Assembly (NCBI RefSeq): GCF_004522235.1
Contig: NZ_SDLT01000012.1
Coordinates: forward strand, 120,111 to 184,110
DNA from: Amycolatopsis nivea
GTDB lineage: Bacteria; Actinomycetota; Actinomycetes; Mycobacteriales; Pseudonocardiaceae
Length of the DNA stretch: 64,000 nt
Direction of reading: 5' to 3'
Shown: positions 54,441-62,085 of the stretch, in pieces
How positions within the stretch are numbered: the stretch's first letter is position 1
How the letters are laid out: the number at the start of each line of letters is the position of its first letter
Position numbers and translations under genes: made by a program
Notes under the pieces: generated by a model
Database searches by the model: none
Seen by the model: only the letters and a program-made list of their open reading frames with translations
Told to the model about the DNA's origin: nothing

Positions 54441-54671
54441 GTGTTCAGATGGCAGCAGGCGGAAGGAAAACGGCACGCACTGGACGGGCCGTTCGCGCCG
54501 CGACCCGGGGAAACGTTCACCGCATTGTGCGGAGCCGAAGTCACGGTCGCCCGCAGCGACGTGCCACAGCTCGGCGGCCACTGGTTCGATCCGACGTGCC
54601 CTGACTGCGCGGAGGAATGGCTCCGCCAGGAGGGACAGGCCCGCGCGAGTGAAGAACGGTGCCTGGTGTGA
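54441..54671 (+). CDS. Small zinc-finger-like protein
   Basis: The 76-residue product has LCGAEVTV and TCPDCAEEW, a split Cys pattern common to short actinomycete 'zinc finger' proteins of the RWQ-EGKRHAL type. GTG 54441 has GGGGAGGAG upstream. It is the first of three genes joined by four-base overlaps. The function is unknown; DNA or protein binding is possible. Confidence 0.7.
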   Translation: MFRWQQAEGKRHALDGPFAPRPGETFTALCGAEVTVARSDVPQLGGHWFDPTCPDCAEEWLRQEGQARASEERCLV

Positions 54672-54943
54672 ACAGGTCGATGCCGGTCTTGCGCGTGCGG
54701 TTCACGGCGGGGCCGGATTTGGCGGGAGAAGAAGCTGCCCTGGAGCGCTGGACACGGACCTCGCGGTTGGTGCCGCCACGGCCCGAGGCGGTGGCGCCAC
54801 AGCTGGCATCGGCGGCGGGGCTGGCAACGCGTTGGGGAATGGCACCGGCATGTGGGTTGCCTGCCGCGGCAGCAGCACCGCGAGGGGCATCCAACCGAGT
54901 GGGAGCACGAGGCGGCCTGGCATTCGCTGGGGACAGCGCATGA
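54668..54943 (+). CDS. Unknown 91-residue protein, translationally coupled
   Basis: The frame starts with GTG overlapping the previous TGA (GTGA) and ends in a TGA overlapping the next ATG (ATGA), which supports coding. The N-terminal part (MPVLRVRFTAGPDLAGEEAA, then LERWTRTSRLV) looks like protein, while the Ala/Gly-rich C-terminal part is weak. An alternative frame shows GHPTEWEHEAAWHSLG near 54880-54930, so a frameshift is possible. Confidence 0.5.
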   Translation: MNRSMPVLRVRFTAGPDLAGEEAALERWTRTSRLVPPRPEAVAPQLASAAGLATRWGMAPACGLPAAAAAPRGASNRVGARGGLAFAGDSA

Positions 54944-55413
54944 CCGGCCACTGGAGCAGACTGCCCGAGCAGCGCACGTCGGCAGTAGGGCTCACCGGCC
55001 CCGAGTTGGTTACCTGGATCCGGGACCTCCAAGCCACCCTGGCGTTGGATCTCGGGTTCCTGACCCGTGCGCTCGACGAACGATATCCGCGACCAGACGC
55101 GGTGCGGGATCTCGGCGAGCGCCTTCTCGACCTCGGGCGGGCCTTGATCCGGCGGGCCGATCACCTCAACGAGATCGTCCTGGCCAGCCTGCCCGCGCAT
55201 GGCTGGCTGCCGCAGGCGGGTGCGCCAGAGAACGCGGCTCGGCTGGCGCATCAGGTCGGGCGGCGTCCGCTGCGGTGCGGGCCGGTGTATCTCGGGTTGT
55301 GCGGAGCCGCGTGTTATCCGGTGTTCGGGCAGGATCCGCACGATCACACGAAACGGTATACGCGCTGCGCGGACTGCCAGAGCAAGGGCGGTGCGGCCAT
55401 GCTTCGCGAGTGA
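54940..55413 (+). CDS. Unknown 157-residue protein with C-terminal Cys cluster
   Basis: The N-terminal two thirds are helical (GPELVTWIRDLQATLALDLG, LIRRADHLNEIVLASLPAHG). The C-terminal part has Cys and His spaced like a zinc ribbon (LRCGPVYLGLCGAACYPV, HDHTKRYTRCADCQSKGG). ATG 54940 overlaps the previous stop (ATGA). I do not recognise the family. With the first gene's zinc motif, a small metal-binding module is plausible. Confidence 0.6.
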   Translation: MTGHWSRLPEQRTSAVGLTGPELVTWIRDLQATLALDLGFLTRALDERYPRPDAVRDLGERLLDLGRALIRRADHLNEIVLASLPAHGWLPQAGAPENAARLAHQVGRRPLRCGPVYLGLCGAACYPVFGQDPHDHTKRYTRCADCQSKGGAAMLRE

Positions 55414-55450
55414 AGGGGGCGCAACCGCAGCGGAACTGGTGAGCCACGGC

Positions 55451-55710
55451 GGGCGCGGACCAGAGCAACTCGGCCAGCGGCCGAAGCAGGGCGCGGACCG
55501 GAACACCCCGGCCAGGGGTCAAAGGAGGGCGCGAGCCGGAGCAACCCGGCCTGCGGCGGCCGCAGGGCGCGAGCCGGAGTAACCCAGGCAGTGGCCGAAG
55601 CAGGGGCACGAGCCGGAACAGCCCGGCCACCGGAGGAAGCAGGGCACGAACCGGAACACCCCAGCCAGCGGTCAACGCAGGGCACGCAAACCGGATCACC
55701 CAGCCGAAAC
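55451..55710. repeat. 38-bp tandem repeat, about seven copies
   Basis: Units begin GGGC(G/A)CG at 55451, 55489, 55527, 55565, 55604, 55642 and 55680. They share a core close to GAGCCGGAACACCCCGGCCA and are 38 bases long (the fourth is 39). The last is divergent. They fill the space between two forward genes. Copies differ by several substitutions, so the array is not very recent. Confidence 0.9.
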
Positions 55711-55758
55711 CAGGCCGTCAACCCAGCATGTCCCGGGGTTTTCCGGTTTCCTGTACCG

Positions 55759-56244
55759 ATGAGCGAGGAGACCTCCACCCGTTCCACCGAGCGGCTGTTC
55801 AAGATCGCGATCACGCTCAAGGGCCTCGACGGGGGCCTTCAGCTGATCGGGGCGCTGATCCTGGCGTTCATCCCCGCGACGGTCGTCACGGGGTTCGTCA
55901 ACGCGGTCATCACCCGCGATCTGCTGGGCGACCCCTCCGGCACGCTGGCACGGCATCTGGAAACCGCTGCCGAGCACTTCGCCGGAGGGGGGACCAAGAC
56001 GTTCGCCGTCGTCTACCTGCTGGCGCACGGGTTGCTCAAGCTCGCCCTCGTGTGGGCGCTCGCGCGCAAGTGGGTCCGCGCCTATCCGGTCGCGATGCTC
56101 GTGCTCGCGGCGTTCGTCGTGTACGAGATTTACCGCGCCTTCGAAACGCACTCCATCGCGCTGCCGTTCTTCGCGGCGCTCGACGCGGTGATCATCGTGC
56201 TCGTCTACCGCGAGTACCGGGCCCTCAAGCGCGAGCGCGCTTAG
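55759..56244 (+). CDS. DUF2127 membrane protein
   Basis: The 161-residue product has four hydrophobic segments (about 20-45, 80-100, 108-126, 133-150), the AITLKGLDGGLQLIGALIL first helix and the final YREYRALKRE, typical of DUF2127. The function is not known. No ribosome site is visible before ATG 55759. Its stop shares bases with the convergent phosphatase stop (TTAG). Confidence 0.85.
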   Translation: MSEETSTRSTERLFKIAITLKGLDGGLQLIGALILAFIPATVVTGFVNAVITRDLLGDPSGTLARHLETAAEHFAGGGTKTFAVVYLLAHGLLKLALVWALARKWVRAYPVAMLVLAAFVVYEIYRAFETHSIALPFFAALDAVIIVLVYREYRALKRERA

Positions 56245-56942
56245 GCGGCGGTGTGCAGCCTCTCCGTGACCAGTGCGGCCACGTCGGGAGCTTCCACGAA
56301 CAGCGCCGTCGCGTTGTCTCGGCCGCCCAGGGCGATGGCGGTGGCGACCAGCGCTGAGGCGCCGCGGGCCGGGTCGGCGAGGATTTCGTCGATCGTCGCG
56401 GGCGTGAGGACCTTGTGCACGCCGTCGCTGGTGAGCAGGAGGCCGCCGCTCGCCGTCTCCGTCGTGCCGATCTCCTCGGGCTTCGTCGTGCGGACGCTCG
56501 TGGTGACCAGGTGCTCCATCCGCGGCGAGTACGGCTGGTGCCGCGAGCGGAAGTACTCCGCCATCGTGTGGTCCCGCGTCAGCTTGTGGATCATCGACCC
56601 GTCCCACGCATACGCTCGCGCGTCGCCGACCCAGGCGATCCGGTATCCGCTGGCGAACGGCATCGCCACCACGAGGACGGCGTCGCCGGTGCCGCCCAGC
56701 CGGTGAACTGCTTGCTGGGCGGCCAAAACCGCCTTGACCGGACCGGCGTCGACGGGAGTCCGTGCGGCGGCCGCGGCGGCGACCTGGGCGGCTCGCCCGG
56801 CGCCGGGGTCGTCCCCGACGCCGTCGGCGAGTGCGAAGGTGATTCCGCGCGCCCCAGCGGCCGCGTAGGCGCTCACCGCGTCGGCATTGCGCTCGCGCGG
56901 GCCCTGCTCGCTCGCGGTGTGCCAGCGTGGGTATGCGGCCAT
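56241..56942 (-). CDS. PP2C-type protein phosphatase
   Basis: The 233-residue product has PP2C metal motifs: FALADGVGDDPGAG, YRIAWVGDARAY, LLLTSDGVHKVL, GGRDNATALFVE. The RN-D motif near the start (RERNADAVSAY) completes the set. It is a soluble single-domain Ser/Thr phosphatase. GGGAGG lies before ATG 56942. It could counteract a Ser/Thr kinase such as the one at 26679, though no kinase is adjacent. Confidence 0.9.
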   Translation of the reverse strand: MAAYPRWHTASEQGPRERNADAVSAYAAAGARGITFALADGVGDDPGAGRAAQVAAAAAARTPVDAGPVKAVLAAQQAVHRLGGTGDAVLVVAMPFASGYRIAWVGDARAYAWDGSMIHKLTRDHTMAEYFRSRHQPYSPRMEHLVTTSVRTTKPEEIGTTETASGGLLLTSDGVHKVLTPATIDEILADPARGASALVATAIALGGRDNATALFVEAPDVAALVTERLHTAA

Positions 56943-57030
56943 CGTGACCTCCCGGACGTTCGCGGCGGATGACTCTCCGTGCCTTCCAGAATGCGCCTCG
57001 TTCCTGGGAGGAGGCTGAGGATTTCCCGAC

Positions 57031-58869
57031 TTACCGGGTGAGCTGGTAGACAGTTTCGCCACCGACCGTGGTCGCGGTGAAGTTCGCGGCCACCCACTCG
57101 GAGATGTCGTTCGACCCGCCGCCGGGACCGCCGCCCCGGCCGCCGTCCACGTAGTACGCCACTTCGCCCGCCGCGACGTACTGCTTGAACTGCTCCAGCG
57201 TCGGGGCCGGATCGCTGCCGTCCCAGCCGCCGATGCCCATCACCGACTTGCCGCTCGCCAGCTCCAGGCTCGCCGCCGACTGCGATCCGGTCGTCGCGGC
57301 GGCCCACTTCGTCGTCGTGCCGCCCAGCAGCTGGCCGACGGAACCGTTGGCCTCGTCCATCCCGCCGCCGAAACCGCCACCCATTCCGCTGCTCTTCGGA
57401 CCCGAAGTCGGGATAGAACCGCTGTGCGGCAAGGAAACCGTCTCCGCGGCGTACCCAGCGGTGCCGACCCCGAGCGTCAGGACGATCGCCGCCGCGAGGC
57501 CGATCAAGACGGTCCGCGTCCGCGGCACCCCGACCACCACGATGGTGCTCACGAGCAACCCCAGCACCACGATCACCCAGCGCAGCGCGGGCACCCAGTC
57601 CGGCGTCCGGTCGAGCAGGATGAAGTCCCACACCGCGGTCGCCGCGATCATCCCGCCCAGCACCGTCCGCGGCGCGGGGTGCGCCCGGCCGCGCCACAGC
57701 GCGTGCCCGGAAATCGCGACCAGCGCGGCGATCGCGGGCGCGAGCTGCACCGCGTAGTACGGGTGCACGGTGCCGCTCATGAAGCTGAACACCAGCCCGG
57801 TCACCAGCAGCCATCCGCCCCAGACCAGCAGCGACGCCCGGGTCCGGTCGGTGCGCGCGGTCCGCCGGGTGAACCACAGCCCGGCCGCCAGGCCGATCAG
57901 CGCGGCCGGCAGCAGCCACGAGACCTCGGTGCCGAAGCTCGCGCCGAACATCCGCCCGAGACCGGAGCTGCCGCCGAACGCGGTGTTCCCGCCGCCTTGA
58001 CCGCCGCCCATCGCGCCCATGCCGCCGCCGTTGCCCTGCCCGCCGAAGATCCGGCCGAGCCCGTTGTATCCGAGTGCCAACTCCAACAGGCTGTTCCCGG
58101 TCGACCCGCCGATATACGGCCGCGAAGCCGAAGGCCAGAGCTCCACCAGCGCCACGAACCAGCCCGCCGAAACGATCACCGCGACCCCGGCGTAAACCAA
58201 GTGCAGCAACCGTTTCCCGAGCCCGGTCGGTGCGGCGATCAGATAAGCCAGCGCGAACGCGGGCAGCACGAGGAACGCCTGCATCATCTTCGTCAGGAAC
58301 CCGAAACCGATTGCCACGCCAGCGAAAACGAGCCATCGAGGGCTGGCTTTCTCGATCGCCCGCACCGTGCAGTACGCACCCGCGATCAGCAACAGCGTGA
58401 GCAACGCGTCCGGGTTGTTGAAGCGGAACATCAGCGCGGCGACCGGCGTCAGCGCGAGCATCGCCCCGGCCAGCAATCCCGGCAGCGGCCCGGAAACCCG
58501 GCGGACAGTCAGGTACAGCAACCCGACCGACCCGACGCCCATCAGCGCCTGCGGAGCGAGCACCGTGAAACTCGAGAACCCGAAGATACGAGCGAAAGCC
58601 GTCCCGACCCACAACGCGGCAGGCGGTTTGTCGACAGTGATCACGTTCCCGGCATCCAGCGAGCCGAACAGCCACGCCTTCATGCTCTGCGTGCCCGATT
58701 GCGCGGCCGCGGCGTAGAACGAGTTGCCGAACCCGGAAGCGGTCAAGTCCCAGAAGTACAGGACAGCGGTGAGCGCCAGGAGGCCGAACACCGACGGGCG
58801 GACCCAGCGAGGTTTCGCGCGGTCCGGCGCGTCCGGGACGGCAGGCCGGGCGGACAGGACAGTGCTCAA
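57031..58869 (-). CDS. GT39/ArnT-like membrane glycosyltransferase (copy 2)
   Basis: The 612-residue product has many membrane helices and GT39-type signatures: FYAAAAQSG and ITVDKPPAALWV in the first loop with the catalytic Asp, and FRFNNPDALLTLLLI. A Gly-rich loop (about residues 285-315) and a soluble C-terminal domain (WVAANFTATTVGGETVYQLT) follow. It transfers a sugar from a polyprenyl phosphate outside the membrane. The TTG start overlaps the GT2 stop (TTGA), with GAGGAG upstream. It is a paralogue of the gene at 60235. Confidence 0.88.
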   Translation of the reverse strand: MSTVLSARPAVPDAPDRAKPRWVRPSVFGLLALTAVLYFWDLTASGFGNSFYAAAAQSGTQSMKAWLFGSLDAGNVITVDKPPAALWVGTAFARIFGFSSFTVLAPQALMGVGSVGLLYLTVRRVSGPLPGLLAGAMLALTPVAALMFRFNNPDALLTLLLIAGAYCTVRAIEKASPRWLVFAGVAIGFGFLTKMMQAFLVLPAFALAYLIAAPTGLGKRLLHLVYAGVAVIVSAGWFVALVELWPSASRPYIGGSTGNSLLELALGYNGLGRIFGGQGNGGGMGAMGGGQGGGNTAFGGSSGLGRMFGASFGTEVSWLLPAALIGLAAGLWFTRRTARTDRTRASLLVWGGWLLVTGLVFSFMSGTVHPYYAVQLAPAIAALVAISGHALWRGRAHPAPRTVLGGMIAATAVWDFILLDRTPDWVPALRWVIVVLGLLVSTIVVVGVPRTRTVLIGLAAAIVLTLGVGTAGYAAETVSLPHSGSIPTSGPKSSGMGGGFGGGMDEANGSVGQLLGGTTTKWAAATTGSQSAASLELASGKSVMGIGGWDGSDPAPTLEQFKQYVAAGEVAYYVDGGRGGGPGGGSNDISEWVAANFTATTVGGETVYQLTR

Positions 58870-60131
58870 GACGACTCCTCGGTAGCGGTACGGCGCGGAT
58901 TGAAGACCCAGCCCCGCAGCAGCAGGAAACGCAGCACCGTGGCGGCGAGGTTCGCCAGCACGAGCACGGTCGTCTCCAGGACGAGCCCGGGATGGGTGGT
59001 GTGGTTGAGCAGGGCGAGCGAACCGCTGGTCAGCGCCAGCCCGAGGCCGAACACGATGAGCCCCTCGAACTGGTGCCGCCCGGCTCCGGCCCGGCCGCGG
59101 ACCCCGAACGTCACCCGCCGGTTCACCGCGGTGTTCGCGATCGCGGTGACGAGCAGTGCGGTGAAGTTGGCCGCCTGCGCGCCGACCATGGTCCGCAGCA
59201 GCAGGAAAAGCAGCAGGTACGCGACGGTGCTGGCGATGCCGACCGCGGCGAACCGCACGAGTTGTTTGACCAGGCTCGGGGACACTCCGGGGGCCTCCAC
59301 GCCGATCGGTTCGCGGCCGAGCTGTTCGCGCAGCCGGTGCACGGGGATCTCGCCGGTGAAGGTCGCGCGGGTGACCCTGGCGATGCCTTTGAGGTCTGCG
59401 GTGGCGGTCGCGACGAGGTCGACCGACGAGTCCGGGTCGTCGACCCAGTCCACCGGCACCTCGTGGATCCGCAGCCCGGCGCGCTGGGCGAGCACGAGCA
59501 GTTCGGTGTCGAAGAACCAGCCGGTGTCGCGCACGTGGGGGAGCAGCGCGCGGGCGACGTCGGCGCGGATCGCCTTGAATCCGCATTGTGCGTCGGAGAA
59601 TCTCGCCGCGAGCGTGCCGCGGAGGATCAGGTTGTAGCAGCGGGAGATGAACTCTCGCTTCGGCCCGCGGACCACGCGGGCGCCGCGGGCGAGGCGGCTG
59701 CCGATCGCGACGTCCGAATGTCCGGACAGCAGCGGGGCGACGAGCGGGTCCAGCGCGGCGAGGTCGGTGGACAGGTCCACGTCCATGTAGGCCAGCACGG
59801 CGGCGTCCGAGGCGGACCACACGGCTTGCAGTGCGCGGCCGCGGCCCTTCTCGTCGAGGTGATGCACCTCGACTTCAGGGAACTCGCGGGCCAGTTCTTC
59901 GGCTACGGCAAGGGTTTTGTCGGTGCTCGCGTTGTCCGCGACGGTGATCCGGTACGGATAGCCGGCGCGTTCGGCGAGGTGCGCCCGCAGTCTGCGGATG
60001 CACGGTTCGAGGTCGGCTTCCTCGTTGTAGACCGGGATGACGACGTCGAGCACGGGATGCGGGCCGCCGAGGCCGACCGGAGTCGTCCCGGGCCGCGGGG
60101 CGCCGCTGCGGGAGGGGGCGGTGGCGTTCAT
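58866..60131 (-). CDS. GT2 glycosyltransferase fused to a GtrA-like domain
   Basis: The 421-residue product has a GT-A domain (about 25-260, LDVVIPVYNEEADLEPCIRR, MDVDLSTDL as DXD region, ISRCYNLILRGTLAARFSDAQCGFKAI). The latter is characteristic of polyprenyl-phosphate glycosyltransferases such as dolichol-phosphate mannose synthases. A GtrA-like four-helix membrane domain follows (about 290-410). It should make and help flip the lipid-linked sugar used by the two flanking GT39 proteins. ATG 60131 has only weak GGTGA upstream. Confidence 0.9.
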   Translation of the reverse strand: MNATAPSRSGAPRPGTTPVGLGGPHPVLDVVIPVYNEEADLEPCIRRLRAHLAERAGYPYRITVADNASTDKTLAVAEELAREFPEVEVHHLDEKGRGRALQAVWSASDAAVLAYMDVDLSTDLAALDPLVAPLLSGHSDVAIGSRLARGARVVRGPKREFISRCYNLILRGTLAARFSDAQCGFKAIRADVARALLPHVRDTGWFFDTELLVLAQRAGLRIHEVPVDWVDDPDSSVDLVATATADLKGIARVTRATFTGEIPVHRLREQLGREPIGVEAPGVSPSLVKQLVRFAAVGIASTVAYLLLFLLLRTMVGAQAANFTALLVTAIANTAVNRRVTFGVRGRAGAGRHQFEGLIVFGLGLALTSGSLALLNHTTHPGLVLETTVLVLANLAATVLRFLLLRGWVFNPRRTATEESS

Positions 60132-60234
60132 GAGTTCACCGTCGTCCGCCGGGCTTTGGCCACGTTGTGGTGTTCCTGTGCCTGCGCTGTGCGACGTACG
60201 CCCGCTCGGGTGATCTTGGCCGCACGGCACGGAA

Positions 60235-62046
60235 TCAGGCAGTCAGGTCATAGACGGTGACACCGTCCACTGTGGTCATCCGGTAGTTCTCGGCCACCCA
60301 CTGGACGATCCGGGCGGCCGCGTCGCTTCCGCTGCTGGACCCGCGCATCGTCATGCCGTCGCCGAGGAAGTAGCGGATCTGTCCTTGCCGGACGTACTGC
60401 TCGAACTGCGCGAGCGTCGGATACGGGTCGGTGCCGTTGAAACCACCCACCGCGAGCACAGGTTCGCCGCTGCCGAGCTGGTATCCGGCGGCGTTGTTGG
60501 ACCCGACGGTCGCCGCGGCCCACCGGTGGTCGCCGGACTGCCGCAGCAGTGCCGTCAGGCTCGCGCCGGGCAGGGTGGTGCCGAGCAAACCGCCGCCGCC
60601 GAACATTTGCCGCGTATTCGGTCCGGCAGAAGGAATCGCGCCGCTGTGCGGAGTCGCCGCGGTGGCGAAGCTGTACGCGCCGGTTCCGGAGAGCAACACG
60701 ACCAAGCCCAGCACCGCGGCGATCCGGCCGAAGTGCTGAACGAAAAACAGGGCGATAGCCGCCAAAAGCCCGAGAACGAGCACGGTCGGGGCAAGCCACG
60801 GTTGCCAAGAGCCGTCCAACAGCAGATAACTCGTTACCGTCGTCAGCGCGACACCGCCGCTCAAAAGCCCGACTGCGACCGGATTGCCGCGGATCCGCCA
60901 CAACTGGACGGCGGCGGTCCCGACGAGCGCGGCGATCGCCGGGGCGAGTGCGACGGTGTAGTAGGGGTGGATGATTCCGCCCATGAAGCTGAATACCGCG
61001 GCGGTCACGATCAGCCAGCCGCCCCAGAGCATTAGCGAAGCGCGACTGCGGTCGGTGCGCGACGCGTAGCGGGTGAACCAGAGACCGGCGCCGAGCCCGA
61101 GCACCGCGGCGGGCAGCAGCCACGCGATACCGCCTGCCATCTCGCTGCCGAACAACCGGAACAGTCCGGTGCTGCCCCAACCGCCGCCCGGACTTCCGCC
61201 GACACTGCCGGTCTCGTCACCGGTGATGCGACCGAAACCGTTGTAGCCCAAGGTGAGTTCGAGCAGGCTGTTGTTCTGCGACCCGCCGATGTACGGCCGG
61301 TCCGCGGCCGGCCACAACGCCACGACGGCGAGATACCAGCCTGCCGAAACCACGACCGCACCCAGTCCAGCGAGCAGATGCAGCAGACGCTTGCCGAGGG
61401 TGATCGGTGCGGCGACGAGGTACGCGAGGGCGAAGGCGGGCAGGACGAGGAAAGCTTGCAACATCTTGGCGAGGAAGCCGAATCCGATTGCCACGCCAGC
61501 GAAAACGAGCCATCGAGGGCTGGCTTTCTCGATTGCTCGCACCGTGCAGTAAGCAGCGGCGATCAGCAGTAGCACCAGCAATGCGTCTGGGTTGTTGAAG
61601 CGGAAAATCAGCGCCGCGGCCGGGGTGAGAGTGAGTACTGCGCCAGCGAGCAATCCCGCAGCCGCGCCGGAAGTGCGCCGCACAGTCGCGTACAGCAGCC
61701 ACGTGGAGCCGACACCCATTAACGCTTGCGGCACCAGGATGCTCCACGCGTTCACGCCGAACAGCCGGGCGGACAGGCTCATCACCCAGAGCGCGGCTGG
61801 CGTCTTGTCCACGGTGATGCCGTTGGCCGCGTCGGTGGAGCCGAAGAACAATGCTTTCCAGCTCTGCGATCCGGCTTGCGCGGCAGCGGAGTAGAACGCG
61901 TTGGCCCAGCCGGAAGCGCTGAGATCCCACAGGTACAGCGCGGCCGTGGCGACGAGCAGCAGCACGAGGGCCGGGCGCACCCACCTCGGTTCGGAGCGCT
62001 GTACCGGCGCGGCGGGAACGGCAGAATGGGTCGCGACTGCGGTCAT
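60235..62046 (-). CDS. GT39/ArnT-like membrane glycosyltransferase (copy 1)
   Basis: The 603-residue product shares the whole layout of the gene at 57031: first-loop FYSAAAQAGSQSWKALFFGS and ITVDKTPAALWV, FRFNNPDALLVLLLI, a short Gly-rich loop, and C-terminal WVAENYRMTTVDGVTVYDLT. The order in the run is kinase, this gene, GT2-GtrA, second GT39, all reverse strand and closely spaced, so they probably form one surface-glycosylation operon. A 50-bp stretch is identical between the paralogues. Confidence 0.88.
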   Translation of the reverse strand: MTAVATHSAVPAAPVQRSEPRWVRPALVLLLVATAALYLWDLSASGWANAFYSAAAQAGSQSWKALFFGSTDAANGITVDKTPAALWVMSLSARLFGVNAWSILVPQALMGVGSTWLLYATVRRTSGAAAGLLAGAVLTLTPAAALIFRFNNPDALLVLLLIAAAYCTVRAIEKASPRWLVFAGVAIGFGFLAKMLQAFLVLPAFALAYLVAAPITLGKRLLHLLAGLGAVVVSAGWYLAVVALWPAADRPYIGGSQNNSLLELTLGYNGFGRITGDETGSVGGSPGGGWGSTGLFRLFGSEMAGGIAWLLPAAVLGLGAGLWFTRYASRTDRSRASLMLWGGWLIVTAAVFSFMGGIIHPYYTVALAPAIAALVGTAAVQLWRIRGNPVAVGLLSGGVALTTVTSYLLLDGSWQPWLAPTVLVLGLLAAIALFFVQHFGRIAAVLGLVVLLSGTGAYSFATAATPHSGAIPSAGPNTRQMFGGGGLLGTTLPGASLTALLRQSGDHRWAAATVGSNNAAGYQLGSGEPVLAVGGFNGTDPYPTLAQFEQYVRQGQIRYFLGDGMTMRGSSSGSDAAARIVQWVAENYRMTTVDGVTVYDLTA

Positions 62047-62085
62047 GCGGCCAGCCTCGCGGGACGACCTGGGGCCGCGATGTGC

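Noticed and set aside
55451..55710. CRISPR array interpretation of the 38-bp repeats
   Set aside because: Units abut with no unique spacers and vary internally; no cas genes in the window.
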